Positions 18,497-28,304 of a stretch of DNA of 64,000 bases are shown here, piece after piece; position 1 is the first letter of the stretch, and every line of letters starts with the position of its first letter. Source of the DNA: Hyphomicrobiales bacterium (GTDB taxonomy: Bacteria > Pseudomonadota > Alphaproteobacteria > Rhizobiales > Rhizobiaceae); assembly GCA_900470195.1 (NCBI GenBank), contig UEIJ01000007.1, positions 62,001-126,000 on the forward strand. Reading direction: 5' to 3'. Under the pieces are notes generated by a model. The model was not told the origin of the DNA. It did no database searches and saw nothing but the letters and a program-made list of their open reading frames with translations. A program made the position numbers and the translations under genes.

Positions 18497-19312
18497 ATGA
18501 CGATCAATTATCGCGAGCTTGAAACCAGCCACGGCAGCATTGCCATTCGTGAAAGCGCGGGCGAGAAGATGCCGCTTTTGATGATTCACGGCAATTCCAG
18601 CGCAGGCGCAATCTTCGCGCCCCAGCTTGAAGGCGAGATCGGCAGGAACTGGCGGATAATCGCACCGGATCTGCCGGGCCATGGCCAGTCCGGCGATGCG
18701 CTCGATCCGGACCGCAGCTATTCCATGGAAGGCTATGCCGACGCGATGACGGAAGTTCTCGCAAAACTCGGCATTTCGGAGGCGGTGGTCTTCGGCTGGT
18801 CGCTCGGCGGCCATATCGGCATCGAGATGATCTCGCGCTTTCCCGGCATGCGCGGCCTGATGATCACAGGCACGCCGCCAGTGGCGCGCGAGGAAGTGGG
18901 GCAGGGGTTCAAGAGCGGTCCCGACATGGCGCTCGCCGGACAGGAAGTCTTTTCAGCCCGTGATGTCGAATCCTATGCCCGTAGTACCTGCGGCGAACCT
19001 TTTGAAGCCTCGCTGCTCGATATCGTCGCCCGTACGGACGGACGCGCGCGGCGCATCATGTTCGAGAAGTTCGCAGCCGGGACCGGCGGAAACCAGCGCG
19101 ATATCGTTGCCGCGGCGACGCTTCCCATAGCTGTGGTCAACGGGCGCGACGAGCCGTTCGTCGAACTCGATTTCGTCTCGAAAGTCCGTTTCGGCAATCT
19201 GTGGGAAGGCAAGACGCATGTCATCGATGGGGCAGGGCATGCGCCTTTCCGCGAGACTCCAGCCGTCTTCGATGCGTATCTGCAGCGTTTCATGCGCGAC
19301 TGCGCGGCCTGA
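18497..19312 (+). CDS. Alpha/beta hydrolase
   Basis: A 271-residue alpha/beta-hydrolase. The oxyanion HGNSSAG region, PDLPGHGQSG, the nucleophile elbow GWSLGGHIG (catalytic Ser), an acid in VNGRDEPF and the C-terminal GHAPF histidine make a complete triad. The sequence does not tell the substrate. It follows arfB by 26 bases and is convergent with coaA across a symmetric terminator. The chosen start (MTINYREL) has GGAACAG upstream; an ATG 15 bases earlier is an alternative. Confidence 0.85.
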   Translation: MTINYRELETSHGSIAIRESAGEKMPLLMIHGNSSAGAIFAPQLEGEIGRNWRIIAPDLPGHGQSGDALDPDRSYSMEGYADAMTEVLAKLGISEAVVFGWSLGGHIGIEMISRFPGMRGLMITGTPPVAREEVGQGFKSGPDMALAGQEVFSARDVESYARSTCGEPFEASLLDIVARTDGRARRIMFEKFAAGTGGNQRDIVAAATLPIAVVNGRDEPFVELDFVSKVRFGNLWEGKTHVIDGAGHAPFRETPAVFDAYLQRFMRDCAA

Positions 19313-19330
19313 TCGGCTGCCTATGCCGCC

Positions 19331-19363
19331 AAAAGAAAAGGGCCGGATATCCGGCCCTTTTTC
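19331..19363. terminator. Bidirectional terminator between the hydrolase gene and coaA
   Basis: GGGCCGG (19340-19346) pairs with CCGGCCC (19351-19357) across ATAT. A-rich sequence on the left and T-run on the right serve both strands. It overlaps the last two bases of coaA. Confidence 0.85.
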
Positions 19364-20330
19364 ATATCTTCCTGAGCGCGACTTCCTCGATCAGGTGATC
19401 GCTGCCCTTGCGCAGGATCAGATCGGCGCGCGGGCGCGTCGGCAGGATATTATCCTTGAGATTCTTCAGGTTGATATTGTTCCACAGCCCTTCGCCAATC
19501 GAACGCGCCGCATCTTCGGAAAGTTGCGAATAGCGATGGAAGAAGGATTCCGGATTGACGAAGGCGGTCTCCCGCAGCCGCATGAAGCGGTCGATATACC
19601 ATTTGTGGATCAGCTGCGATTCCGCATCGATATAGATGGAGAAATCGAAGAAATCCGACACGAAGGGCACCATCTTGCCGTCTTCCGGCAGATCGCGCAC
19701 CTGCAACACATTGATGCCTTCAAATATGAGGATATCCGGCTTGTCGACGATCTGATATTCGCCCGGCAATACGTCGTAGCTCAAGTGCGAATAGAGCGGC
19801 GCGCGCACCTGACTCATGCCAGCCTTGATCGCCGACAGGAAGCGCAGAACCGCGCCGACATCGTAGCTTTCGGGAAAGCCCTTGCGCTCCATCATGTTCT
19901 GCTCGCGCAGAACCGCATTGGGATAGAGAAAACCGTCGGTCGTCACCAGATCGACCTTCGGGCTCGACGGCCAGCGGGCGAGCAGTTCTTTCAGGATACG
20001 CGCGGTCGTGGATTTCCCGACCGCGACCGAACCGGCGATGCCGATGATGAACGGCGTCTTGAACGACTCTTCCATATTGAGGAACTGCTTGCGCTGCTCG
20101 AACAGAAGCTGGCTTGCCTCCACATGCGCCGACAGCAATCGCGACAACGACAGATAGATGCGCCGCACCTCGTCCAGATCGATGGGGTCGCCCAGCGATC
20201 GCAGCCGCTTGACCTCGTCGTAAGTCAAAGTGAGCGGCGTGTCGGCGCGAAAGCCCGCCCATTCCTCAGCCGAAAAGAAACGGTAAGGCGAGTAACGCGA
20301 CGGCGTTAGCTGGTCCACTTTTTCCCACAT
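19362..20330 (-). CDS. coaA: Pantothenate kinase, type I
   Basis: A 322-residue CoaA, which phosphorylates pantothenate in the first step of coenzyme A synthesis. The P-loop is [36 protein letters not shown] and FSIYIDA are typical family segments. The start at 20330 ([13 protein letters not shown]) has GGAG upstream; a longer frame to 20390 abuts hisE and is less likely. It is the last gene of the his cluster and lies 60 bases after hisE. Confidence 0.95.
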
Positions 20331-20390
20331 ATTGTCGCTGCTCTCCCTCAACGCCAATTCTGCACTAGCAGCTTCCGGTCCAATTTGCAT

Positions 20391-20714
20391 TTAGGCTTTC
20401 GGACGAGCGGCTTTTTCCTCAAGGCCGGTCTGCGCCGTGCGGCGTTGCAACTCTTGAAGAACCTCATCAAGCGAAACGTCTGCAACCTTGAGAACCACCA
20501 GCAGGTGATAAAGCAGGTCGGCGCTTTCCGTCACCACCTCCGCGCGGTTGCCTTCGACGGCGGCGATGACCGTTTCCACGGCTTCCTCGCCAAGCTTTTT
20601 GGCGGCTCGCGACTGCCCCTTGGCCACCAGGCTTGCCGTATAGGACGAGCCGTCCGTCACGCTGGCACGCTCCGCGACGATGCGTTCAAGGTCGGAAAGT
20701 GTGAACTCGGTCAT
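20391..20714 (-). CDS. hisE: Phosphoribosyl-ATP pyrophosphatase
   Basis: A 107-residue HisE of the MazG-like all-alpha fold: [27 protein letters not shown] (metal-binding EExxE-type helix) and [11 protein letters not shown]. It converts PR-ATP to PR-AMP in histidine synthesis. HisI, fused to HisE in enteric bacteria, is separate here and not in the window. It follows hisF by 22 bases. Confidence 0.96.
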   Translation of the reverse strand: MTEFTLSDLERIVAERASVTDGSSYTASLVAKGQSRAAKKLGEEAVETVIAAVEGNRAEVVTESADLLYHLLVVLKVADVSLDEVLQELQRRTAQTGLEEKAARPKA

Positions 20715-20736
20715 CGGACTTCCTTAAATCTTGTTC

Positions 20737-21522
20737 TCAGCGGACCGGATCAAGCCGCATCGGAATGCCAGCTTCGGCCATATAGCGTTTGGCCTCGCCA
20801 ATCGTATAGGTGCCGAAGTGGAAGATGGATGCTGCGAGAACTGCCGTTGCGTGACCATCGCGAATACCCGCAACCATGTGATCGAGATTGCCGACACCGC
20901 CCGATGCAATCACCGGAACGCGCACGCTGTCGGCAACGGCCCGTGTCAGGGCCACATCATAACCGGCCTTGGTGCCATCACGATCCATTGAGGTCAGCAA
21001 GATTTCACCGGCACCGAGGCTCACGACCTTCTGCGCAAACTCCACCGCATCGATGCCGGTCGTCCGGCGTCCGCCATGGGTGAAGATTTCCCAACGATCG
21101 GCTTCGCCTTCGCCGGAAACCTTCTTGGCGTCGATGGCGACGACGATGCACTGGTCGCCGAACTTGTCGGCAGCTTCGGCGACGAATTCCGGGTTCTTCA
21201 CCGCAGCCGTATTGATCGAAACCTTGTCGGCACCGGCCAGAAGCAGTTTGCGAATATCAGAAACCTGTCGCACACCGCCGCCAACGGTAAGCGGCATGAA
21301 GCACTGTTCTGCCGTGCGCGCCACCACATCGAAAATTGTCTCGCGATTGTCCGAAGACGCCGTGATGTCGAGGAAGCACAGTTCGTCCGCGCCCGCCGCA
21401 TCATAGGCGCGGGCCGCTTCCACCGGATCGCCGGCGTCGATCAGATCAACGAAATTGACGCCTTTGACGACCCGACCGTCTTTAACGTCCAAGCATGGGA
21501 TCACACGTGCTTTGAGTGTCAT
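20737..21522 (-). CDS. hisF: Imidazole glycerol phosphate synthase, cyclase subunit
   Basis: A 261-residue TIM-barrel cyclase. It starts [22 protein letters not shown], where Asp11 is the catalytic acid, and contains the second acid in [14 protein letters not shown]. Phosphate-binding glycines occur in GGGVR and ASGGVGN. It takes ammonia from HisH and acts on PRFAR to give IGP and AICAR. The start overlaps hisA by 4 bases. Confidence 0.97.
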   Translation of the reverse strand: MTLKARVIPCLDVKDGRVVKGVNFVDLIDAGDPVEAARAYDAAGADELCFLDITASSDNRETIFDVVARTAEQCFMPLTVGGGVRQVSDIRKLLLAGADKVSINTAAVKNPEFVAEAADKFGDQCIVVAIDAKKVSGEGEADRWEIFTHGGRRTTGIDAVEFAQKVVSLGAGEILLTSMDRDGTKAGYDVALTRAVADSVRVPVIASGGVGNLDHMVAGIRDGHATAVLAASIFHFGTYTIGEAKRYMAEAGIPMRLDPVR

Positions 21523-22250
21523 GCTGAAGCCCTCAACAGGGATAATGCTTCCGCCGGATCGATGCGGCCATCATAGAGCGCACGTCCCGAAATCGCGCCT
21601 TCCAGCTTGGCCGCATCGGGAGCGGCAAGGCGTCGAATGTCATCCATGGAAGCCAGGCCGCCGGACGCGATCACAGGAATGGAAACAGCTTGTGCCAGCG
21701 CCAGCGTCGAATCCCAGTTGATGCCGGCGAGAACGCCGTCGCGGTCGATATCGGTATAGATGATGGCGGCGACGCCTGCGCCCTCGAACTTCTTGGCGAG
21801 TTCGATCACACCGAGTTCAGACGCTTCCGCCCAGCCTTCGACAGCGACATAGCCGCCCTTGGCATCGATGCCGACGGCAACCTGACCCGGAAATGCCTTG
21901 CAGGCTTCGATCACCAGCGCCGGATCGCGCACGGCGACCGTGCCGAGAATGACACGGCGCAGCCCCTTGGAGAGCCAGTTCTCGATATGCTGGAGCGTGC
22001 GAATGCCGCCGCCGAGCTGCACCGGATTTTTCGTGGCTTTCAGGATCGCTTCCACAGCCTTGCCATTGACGCTTTCGCCGGCAAAGGCGCCGTTGAGATC
22101 GACCACGTGCAGCCATTCAAAGCCCTGATCCTCGAAGGCCTTGGCCTGCGCTGCCGGGTCTTCATTATAGACGGTGGCCTGATCCATGTCGCCAAGCTTC
22201 AGGCGCACGCACTGACCGTCTTTCAAATCGATGGCGGGAAAAAGGATCAT
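21519..22250 (-). CDS. hisA: Phosphoribosylformimino-5-aminoimidazole carboxamide ribotide isomerase
   Basis: A 243-residue TIM-barrel isomerase homologous to HisF. Catalytic Asp8 lies in [15 protein letters not shown] and the second Asp in [16 protein letters not shown]. It converts ProFAR to PRFAR, the substrate of HisF-HisH. It sits between hisH and hisF with 4-base spacing or overlap on both sides. Confidence 0.97.
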   Translation of the reverse strand: MILFPAIDLKDGQCVRLKLGDMDQATVYNEDPAAQAKAFEDQGFEWLHVVDLNGAFAGESVNGKAVEAILKATKNPVQLGGGIRTLQHIENWLSKGLRRVILGTVAVRDPALVIEACKAFPGQVAVGIDAKGGYVAVEGWAEASELGVIELAKKFEGAGVAAIIYTDIDRDGVLAGINWDSTLALAQAVSIPVIASGGLASMDDIRRLAAPDAAKLEGAISGRALYDGRIDPAEALSLLRASA

Positions 22251-22254
22251 AATA

Positions 22255-22905
22255 TCAGGGCTTCCATTTCAGGAAATTGGCAATGAGCGAGAGACCGAGA
22301 AGCTGGCTCTTCTCAGGATGGAACTGCGTTCCGACCATATTGTCGCGACCGACCGTTGCGGTGACATCACCGCCATAATCGGTGACGGCCAGCACTTCCG
22401 CCCTGTTCTTCGCGTCGAACATATAGGAATGGACGAAATAGGCATGCAACCCGTTCTCGCCGGTCTCGATACCTTCGAAGATCGGGTGAGAATGTTTCAC
22501 GTGAATCCTGTTCCAGCCGATCTGCGGAATCTTGAGTGCCGGATCGGCTGGCGTCATTTCACGCACATCGCCCGCGATCCAGCCAAGACCTTGGGTCACT
22601 TCCTTTTCAAGTCCGCGCTCCGACATGAGCTGCATGCCGACGCAGATGCCGAGGAAAGGATGCGCCTTTTTCAAAACGACGTCCTCCAGCGCTTCCACCA
22701 TGCCGGGGACGGCGTGAAGGCCGCGACGGCAGTCGGCATAGGCGCCAACACCAGGCAACACGATGCGGTCAGCCGTCGCCACGCGGTCGGCATCCGCCGT
22801 CAGTTCGATTTCGGCCGCGATACCGCTCTCATGCGCAGCACGCTCAAAAGCCTTGGTGGCCGAACGCAGATTGCCGGAGCCGTAATCGATGATTGCAACA
22901 CGCAT
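22255..22905 (-). CDS. hisH: Imidazole glycerol phosphate synthase, glutamine amidotransferase subunit
   Basis: A 216-residue class I glutamine amidotransferase. It starts [15 protein letters not shown] and carries the nucleophile in [10 protein letters not shown] and the His-Glu pair in GTQFHPEKS. It supplies ammonia to HisF. The start at 22905 is preceded by GGAGAAAACTGAAA and touches the stop of the DUF2628 gene. A parS-like 16-mer (22493-22508) is embedded in its reading frame. Confidence 0.96.
   Translation of the reverse strand: MRVAIIDYGSGNLRSATKAFERAAHESGIAAEIELTADADRVATADRIVLPGVGAYADCRRGLHAVPGMVEALEDVVLKKAHPFLGICVGMQLMSERGLEKEVTQGLGWIAGDVREMTPADPALKIPQIGWNRIHVKHSHPIFEGIETGENGLHAYFVHSYMFDAKNRAEVLAVTDYGGDVTATVGRDNMVGTQFHPEKSQLLGLSLIANFLKWKP
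22493..22508. promoter_or_regulatory. parS-like ParB site inside hisH (variant)
   Basis: TGTTTCACGTGAATCC matches 14 of 16 bases of the palindrome TGTTTCACGTGAAACA. The very same 16-mer occurs in hemJ at 37645. It lies about 13.6 kb left of the putative origin. Confidence 0.65.
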
Positions 22906-22907
22906 TT

Positions 22908-23450
22908 TCAGTTTTCTCCGCGATGACCCACGAATCCGATCGTCGAGCCAAATGAGGAATAGGTGGGACGAGGGGGCTGCTGCGCCCAATCGGGGGCAGG
23001 TTTGTCCGCGACGAGCGTTGCGGGCCGGGCCGTCTCCGGGCGACCATGGAAATAGCGGATTTCCGCTTCTTCCAGATCGGACGCGTCGATGGCCGCCTTT
23101 TCGGCGAAACCCTGCCGCCTGAGCTTGGCGATCTTCCAGTTGGCGCCTTCCAGCGCGACGAAGAGCGACATGAACAGGGTGAGAAGAGGCACCGCGCCGT
23201 CAATGCCGAAGTGCGTCGCGACGAGACCGAGCAGGATCGTGACGCCTACCACGGCAAAGGCTTCGAACCACAGACGCTGCGCCAGCAACCAGACAAAGGG
23301 CAGGACCAGCGCCCATACGTGGAATCCATCGCGCACAAAAATAGCCTTTTCGGCGCTTTTTTCTGTCGCAATTTCGGACGGAAAACCGGTTTCCACTTTT
23401 CCTGAAATTGCTTTACTATCCCTCGGCTCCAGCACGACATATTGCGCCAT
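22908..23450 (-). CDS. DUF2628-type membrane protein
   Basis: A 180-residue protein with a hydrophilic N-terminus, two or three adjacent hydrophobic segments ([49 protein letters not shown]) and an acidic, proline-rich C-terminus. It resembles the DUF2628 family commonly embedded in Rhizobiales his operons; function unknown. Residues about 14-28 ([15 protein letters not shown]) are encoded by a copy of the dispersed palindromic repeat at 23368-23411, so the repeat has been accommodated in the protein. The stop overlaps the hisH ribosome-binding region. Confidence 0.75.
   Translation of the reverse strand: MAQYVVLEPRDSKAISGKVETGFPSEIATEKSAEKAIFVRDGFHVWALVLPFVWLLAQRLWFEAFAVVGVTILLGLVATHFGIDGAVPLLTLFMSLFVALEGANWKIAKLRRQGFAEKAAIDASDLEEAEIRYFHGRPETARPATLVADKPAPDWAQQPPRPTYSSFGSTIGFVGHRGEN
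23368..23411. repeat. Dispersed palindromic repeat, copy 3 (inside a coding sequence)
   Basis: Arms GCAATTTC and GAAATTGC enclose GGAAAACCGGTTTCCACTTTT. Unlike other copies it is inside an open reading frame, the N-terminal part of the DUF2628 protein, and keeps the frame open. Confidence 0.72.
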
Positions 23451-23472
23451 GACCTGTCCTTTCGTTCGGGAC

Positions 23473-24081
23473 CTATCCCTTTAACGAACCCTTGGTGGAG
23501 GGGATTGCATCCTTCTGGCGCGGATCGGTTTCAAGCGCCGTGCGCAGGACCCGGGCCACCGCCTTGAAGATCGATTCCGCAATATGGTGGTTGTTGGCAC
23601 CATAATGATTGTTGATATGGAGCGTGATGCCCGCATTCATCGCGAAAGCCTGGAAGAACTCACGCACCAGTTCGGTGTCGAATGTGCCGATCTTGGCGGT
23701 GGTGAAATTGACGTTCCAGACCAGAAAGGCGCGTCCCGATACATCGACGGCGGCACCGGTCAGCGTATCGTCCATGGCGAGATCCATCGAGGCATAGCGC
23801 ACGATGCCGCGGCGCTCGCCCAGGGCCTTGGCAATGGCCTGACCCAGCGCGATGCCGGTGTCCTCGACAGTATGGTGATCGTCGATATGGAGATCGCCCT
23901 TGGCCATCACGCGCATATCGATGAGCGAATGTCGGGAAAGCTGCTCCAGCATATGATCGAAGAAGCCGACGCCGGTGGTGATGTCGAACTTGCCCACGCC
24001 GTCCAGGTCAACGGAAACGGCAATGCTCGTTTCCTTGGTCGAGCGCTCGATGCTTGCCTTGCGGGTGCTTTCTGCAGTCAT
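23473..24081 (-). CDS. hisB: Imidazoleglycerol-phosphate dehydratase
   Basis: A 202-residue monofunctional HisB. Manganese-binding histidine motifs are visible: [31 protein letters not shown] and [17 protein letters not shown]. It dehydrates IGP to imidazole acetol phosphate. It is the first gene of the minus-strand hisB-DUF2628-hisHAFE-coaA cluster, 22 bases ahead of the DUF2628 gene, and its promoter should lie in the 236-base space shared with hslV. Confidence 0.97.
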   Translation of the reverse strand: MTAESTRKASIERSTKETSIAVSVDLDGVGKFDITTGVGFFDHMLEQLSRHSLIDMRVMAKGDLHIDDHHTVEDTGIALGQAIAKALGERRGIVRYASMDLAMDDTLTGAAVDVSGRAFLVWNVNFTTAKIGTFDTELVREFFQAFAMNAGITLHINNHYGANNHHIAESIFKAVARVLRTALETDPRQKDAIPSTKGSLKG

Positions 24082-24317
24082 AAGCTTTCCTCATTCAATA
24101 GCTTGGAGGCGTTCTAGAACAGCTTGCCCACTTTGCCAATTCCTTTTGCCGGTTTGGCAAGCTGCAATTCGGCATTTGCAATTCGTGCGTACGTTCTTAA
24201 ATATTCTCAGCGAAGCACGATTCATCCGCCGCTGGCTGACGGAGCCTGTTTCTCTAATAGATGAAGGGGCATCTGCAATTGCCTTTCGGGATTGCCTGTG
24301 CCGCCAAAGGAGCATCC

Positions 24318-24872
24318 ATGATCGAACACAATCCCACGACAATCTACGGCACGACCATCGTTACCGTGCGCAAGGGCGGCAAGGTCGTCATCGCCGGCGA
24401 CGGGCAGGTTTCGCTTGGCAATACCGTCATGAAGGGCAATGCGCGCAAAGTACGCCGCATCGGCAAGGGCAATGTGATTGCCGGTTTTGCCGGAGCCACC
24501 GCCGACGCCTTCACCCTTCTGGAACGCCTTGAAGCGAAGCTGGAGCAATATCCCGACCAGCTCATGCGCGCTTCGGTGGAACTTGCCAAGGACTGGCGGA
24601 CGGACCGCTACCTGCGCAAGCTGGAAGCCATGATGCTGGTTGCCGACAGCAAGGTGACGCTGGCGCTGACCGGCACGGGCGACGTGCTTGAACCCGAACA
24701 TGGCGTGATGGCCATCGGTTCGGGCGGCAATTATGCGCTCGCCGCCGCACGCGCCCTCGTCGATACCGACAAATCGGCGGAAGACATCGCCCGCAAGGCG
24801 ATGGAGATCGCAGCCGATATCTGCATCTACACCAACCACAATATCCTCGTGGAAAGCCTGGACGCAGAATGA
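24318..24872 (+). CDS. hslV: ATP-dependent protease subunit HslV
   Basis: A 184-residue proteasome-like peptidase. The start at 24318 has AAGGAG upstream; processing is expected before Thr12 or Thr13 ([21 protein letters not shown]), exposing the catalytic threonine. [14 protein letters not shown] is a typical conserved segment. It forms a double hexamer capped by HslU. The gene overlaps the DUF2585 gene by 4 bases, so hslV, DUF2585 and hslU form one unit. Confidence 0.96.
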   Translation: MIEHNPTTIYGTTIVTVRKGGKVVIAGDGQVSLGNTVMKGNARKVRRIGKGNVIAGFAGATADAFTLLERLEAKLEQYPDQLMRASVELAKDWRTDRYLRKLEAMMLVADSKVTLALTGTGDVLEPEHGVMAIGSGGNYALAAARALVDTDKSAEDIARKAMEIAADICIYTNHNILVESLDAE

Positions 24873-25459
24873 GCTCGCTGGCGCAGGCCTCAAAACCGGG
24901 CGCGCAACGCTGGGGCCTGGGCGCCCTGATCGTCATCGCCATCATCGCGGTACAAGCCCTCTGGCTCTATCTCGACGGGCGGATCGCCATGTGCGAATGC
25001 GGGACCATAAAATTATGGTCCGGTTCGCTGATGACTGAAAACTCGCAGCATATATCCGACTGGTATACGCTGTCGCATGTCATCCATGGCTTTCTGTTCT
25101 ACTGGCTTTTCACGGTCATCGCACCCAAAGCCCCGCTCGGCCTGAGGCTTGCGGCTGCGGTCGGCATCGAAGCGGCCTGGGAACTGGTCGAAAACTCGAA
25201 TTTCATCATCGAACGCTATCGCGCCAATACGTCCTCAGTGGACTATTTCGGCGACAGCATCGTCAATTCGGTTTCCGATACGCTCGCTGCCGCTATCGGC
25301 TTTCTGATCGCAGCCAGGCTGCCAACCAAAATCACCGTCGCCATCGCGCTGTTCATGGAAGTTCTGGCGCTGATCGTCATCCGCGACAATCTTACGCTCA
25401 ACGTGATCATGCTGCTGCATCCGTTCGAGTTCATCAAGCAGTGGCAAAGTGGGTTGTAA
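24869..25459 (+). CDS. DUF2585 (UPF0314) membrane protein
   Basis: A 196-residue integral membrane protein with about four hydrophobic segments ([64 protein letters not shown]). Conserved polar points between them include [30 protein letters not shown] and YFGDSIVNS. It matches the UPF0314/DUF2585 family of Rhizobiales; function is unknown. Its position between hslV and hslU, overlapping hslV, is notable because the two protease genes are normally adjacent. Confidence 0.82.
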   Translation: MSSLAQASKPGAQRWGLGALIVIAIIAVQALWLYLDGRIAMCECGTIKLWSGSLMTENSQHISDWYTLSHVIHGFLFYWLFTVIAPKAPLGLRLAAAVGIEAAWELVENSNFIIERYRANTSSVDYFGDSIVNSVSDTLAAAIGFLIAARLPTKITVAIALFMEVLALIVIRDNLTLNVIMLLHPFEFIKQWQSGL

Positions 25460-25461
25460 TT

Positions 25462-26766
25462 ATGAGTAATTTTTCGCCTCGTGAAATCGTTTCCGAACTC
25501 GACCGCTTCATCATCGGCCAGAACGACGCCAAGCGCGCGGTGGCCATCGCCTTGCGCAATCGCTGGCGCCGCCAGCAGCTCGAAGGCCAGATGCGCGAAG
25601 AGGTCATGCCGAAAAACATCCTGATGATCGGACCGACCGGCGTCGGCAAGACGGAAATTTCCCGCCGTCTTGCCAAGCTCGCCGGCGCGCCTTTCGTCAA
25701 GGTGGAAGCGACCAAGTTCACCGAAGTCGGCTATGTCGGCCGCGACGTCGAGCAGATCATCCGCGATCTCGTCGAGGTTGCCATCACGCTGGTACGTGAA
25801 AAACGCCGCGAAGACGTGAAAGCGAAGGCGCATCTCAATGCAGAAGAACGCGTGCTGGATGCGCTGGTCGGCAAGACCGCCAGCCCTGCAACCCGCGACA
25901 GCTTCCGCAAGAAATTGCGCAATAACGAGCTGGACGACAAGGAAATCGAAATCGAGGTCGCCGATACCGGCTCCGGCCCGAGCTTCGAGATTCCGGGCAT
26001 GCCGGGCGCCAATATCGGCGTGATGAACCTGTCCGACATGCTGGGCAAGGCCATGGGCGGGCGCACCAAGACGCGCAAGACCACGGTGAAGGATTCCTAC
26101 CCGATCCTGATCAACGATGAATCCGACAAGCTTCTGGATCAGGACCAGATCGTGCAGGAAGCGCTTCGCGTCACCGAGGACGAAGGCATCGTGTTCATCG
26201 ACGAGATCGACAAGATCGCCTCGCGGGAAGGCGGCATGGGGGCGGGCGTTTCGCGCGAAGGCGTGCAGCGCGATCTCCTGCCGCTGGTCGAGGGCACGAC
26301 GGTTGCGACCAAATACGGGCCGGTGAAGACCGACCATATATTGTTCATCGCATCCGGCGCGTTCCACGTTTCCAAGCCGTCCGACCTTTTGCCGGAATTG
26401 CAGGGCCGCCTGCCGATCCGCGTGGAACTCAATGCGCTGACGCGTGAAGACTTCCGCCGCATTCTGACGGAGACCGAAGCAAGCCTGATCAAGCAGTATA
26501 TCGCCCTGATGGAAACGGAAGAGGTGAAGCTCACCTTCACCGACGACGCCATCGACGCTCTGGCCGATATTGCCGTCGATCTCAATGCAACGGTCGAAAA
26601 TATCGGCGCGCGCCGCTTGCAGACGGTGATGGAACGCGTTCTGGATGAAATCTCGTTCACCGCTCCCGACAAGACCGGCGCGGTCTTCACCATCGATGCA
26701 GCCTATGTCAAGGACAAGATCGGCGGCCTTGCCAAGAACACCGACCTGTCGCGCTTCATCCTGTGA
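25462..26766 (+). CDS. hslU: ATP-dependent protease ATPase subunit HslU
   Basis: A 434-residue AAA+ unfoldase. It begins [20 protein letters not shown]; Walker A is [10 protein letters not shown], Walker B is [11 protein letters not shown], and the C-terminal [17 protein letters not shown] and NTDLSRFIL are the sensor-2 region and the tail that docks into HslV. The pore motif GYVGRDVE is intact. It starts 2 bases after the DUF2585 stop and has only a weak ribosome-binding site, suggesting translational coupling. Two inverted repeats follow. Confidence 0.97.
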   Translation: MSNFSPREIVSELDRFIIGQNDAKRAVAIALRNRWRRQQLEGQMREEVMPKNILMIGPTGVGKTEISRRLAKLAGAPFVKVEATKFTEVGYVGRDVEQIIRDLVEVAITLVREKRREDVKAKAHLNAEERVLDALVGKTASPATRDSFRKKLRNNELDDKEIEIEVADTGSGPSFEIPGMPGANIGVMNLSDMLGKAMGGRTKTRKTTVKDSYPILINDESDKLLDQDQIVQEALRVTEDEGIVFIDEIDKIASREGGMGAGVSREGVQRDLLPLVEGTTVATKYGPVKTDHILFIASGAFHVSKPSDLLPELQGRLPIRVELNALTREDFRRILTETEASLIKQYIALMETEEVKLTFTDDAIDALADIAVDLNATVENIGARRLQTVMERVLDEISFTAPDKTGAVFTIDAAYVKDKIGGLAKNTDLSRFIL

Positions 26767-26780
26767 CGCAAATGCTCGAT

Positions 26781-26813
26781 AAGTGACCGGAAAGCCACGA
26801 CTTCCGGTCACTT
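26781..26813 (+). terminator. Long stem-loop after hslU
   Basis: Perfect 12-base arms AAGTGACCGGAA and TTCCGGTCACTT around a 9-base loop. The end of the right arm gives a short T-run, so it may be a weak terminator or RNA-stabilising hairpin. Confidence 0.65.
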
Positions 26814-26827
26814 TAGAGGATTTGGCA

Positions 26828-26857
26828 AAAACCCCTCGACTTGCATCGGGGGGTTTT
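26828..26857 (+). terminator. Second terminator after hslU
   Basis: AAAACCCC and GGGGTTTT pair around a 14-base loop, followed by CTATTTT. Together with the previous hairpin it forms a tandem terminator. Confidence 0.7.
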
Positions 26858-26913
26858 CTATTTTCCGGCCCAAATTAATCAGATCTTCACCATGTTGGGG
26901 CTGTTTCCGCACA

Positions 26914-27879
26914 ATGACCAGATCACTGAACCGCATTGCGGGCCTTTGCCTCGCCTTCATTGTAGCCAGCCAGAGCGCCCATGCGGCAACACTCGTCCCT
27001 CCCGGCAATCGCAATGCGGAACAGCCACCGATCCCCGGCGCGTCCGCCAAGCGCACGCGTGAGCTGAGCACGACTTACGAGAAGAAGTATCAGAAGATCT
27101 ACACCCTTCTGAAGAAGGATGCCTCGCTGCGCTCGAAAATCCGTTCCACGGCGGCGGCCTATGGCATCGAGCCTATCCACATCGTCGGCGCGATCGTCGG
27201 CGAGCACACCTATAATGTCGACGTCTATGACCGGCTGCAGACCTATTACGTCAAGGCCATGTCCTATGTGAATCAGGGAGTGAGCTTCGGCTATAACGGC
27301 GAGAGCATCGGCCAGTTCATCAAGCGCCCGGAATTTGCCGACTGCCTGAAATACAAGGACAGCTATTCGCTGTGGTCATGCCGCGAAAATGTCTGGAACA
27401 AAAGCTTCCGCGGCAAATCGGTCGGCGGCAATACCTATCCCAACAATCGTTTCAGCGCGGTCTTCTTTCAGCCTTTTTATGCCGGGCAGACATTCGGCCT
27501 TGGCCAGATCAATCCGCTGACGGCCTTGCAGATGTCGGACATGGTGAACCGCGTTTCCGGTCTGCCGAAGCTCAATGCCGAAGACGGCAACGTGGTCTAC
27601 AAGACGATCATGGACCCCGATCTGACGCTGCCATACATCGCGGCGACGCTGAAACAGTCGATCAATTCCTACCGGCAGATCGCCGATTTCGACATTTCGA
27701 AGAATCCGGGCCTCACCGCCACTCTCTACAATACCGGCGGCGCGGAAGCGCGGGCACGGGTGCTGGCCAATGAAAACGCCCAGCGCAAGGCGGCCGGACA
27801 GGAACCCCAGCTGCCGCAGGAAAATTACTACGGCTGGCTGGTCAATTCCAAGTTGGACGAGTTGAAAGCGCTGTTCTGA
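26914..27879 (+). CDS. DUF1402 protein, exported, possible lytic transglycosylase fold
   Basis: A 321-residue protein with an N-terminal signal peptide (LNRIAGLCLAFIVASQSAHAA). It resembles the DUF1402 family. Two segments recall lysozyme-like transglycosylases: the IEPIHIVGAIVGEHTYNVDV region with a possible catalytic Glu, and GQTFGLGQINPLTALQMSD, which is like the GLGQI/GLMQI motif of the family, followed by PYIAATLKQSI and TATLYNTGG (compare AAYNAG). A periplasmic peptidoglycan role is inferred from these motifs. It appears monocistronic, facing the XRE-Smr-mltA genes, where mltA is another transglycosylase. Confidence 0.72.
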   Translation: MTRSLNRIAGLCLAFIVASQSAHAATLVPPGNRNAEQPPIPGASAKRTRELSTTYEKKYQKIYTLLKKDASLRSKIRSTAAAYGIEPIHIVGAIVGEHTYNVDVYDRLQTYYVKAMSYVNQGVSFGYNGESIGQFIKRPEFADCLKYKDSYSLWSCRENVWNKSFRGKSVGGNTYPNNRFSAVFFQPFYAGQTFGLGQINPLTALQMSDMVNRVSGLPKLNAEDGNVVYKTIMDPDLTLPYIAATLKQSINSYRQIADFDISKNPGLTATLYNTGGAEARARVLANENAQRKAAGQEPQLPQENYYGWLVNSKLDELKALF

Positions 27880-27911
27880 TCACAAGGCTGAAACACCACA
27901 GGGGCTGAACA

Positions 27912-28304
27912 TCACAGGGGCTGAACAGGCTTGATCCCACGGCGGCGCTTTCGCGCCGCCTCGATTTCCTCGCTCAGATGCCTGATCGTCTCGCGGTCGA
28001 TGATGCGGATATTGCGCGCCAGAAGATTGGCAAGCTCGGTCGCCTGCGGCGACAGGCCCGACGTGTCGATGACCACACGCGGATGCGACACGGCGGCGAG
28101 GTTCTGCAACTCTTCCGCTTCGTCCCAGATGATGTTGAAATAGGTGATGATGCGCTGGAGCAGGTCCCAGGTCGGCTGGCCGCGCCGCCCGTGTTCCAGC
28201 GCCGACAGATAGGCAGGCGAAACGCGCAGCGCTGCCGCCATATCCTTCTGCGTCACTCCGCGCTCTTCCCGCAACTCGCGCAGGCGTATTCCAAATGGCG
28301 TCAT
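27912..28304 (-). CDS. XRE-family transcriptional regulator
   Basis: A 130-residue protein with an N-terminal Cro/CI helix-turn-helix (FGIRLRELREERGVTQKDMAAALRVSPAYLSALEHGRRGQP, about residues 4-44), followed by a C-terminal segment with HPRVVIDTSGLSPQATELANLL. The C-terminus suggests a self-association or ligand region but no known domain was recognised. It overlaps the Smr gene by 4 bases and closes a minus-strand unit mltA-smr-xre. Confidence 0.88.
   Translation of the reverse strand: MTPFGIRLRELREERGVTQKDMAAALRVSPAYLSALEHGRRGQPTWDLLQRIITYFNIIWDEAEELQNLAAVSHPRVVIDTSGLSPQATELANLLARNIRIIDRETIRHLSEEIEAARKRRRGIKPVQPL

Noticed and set aside
25243-26811. Long minus-strand open frame of 522 codons
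   Set aside because: It is antisense to hslU; no protein-like features.
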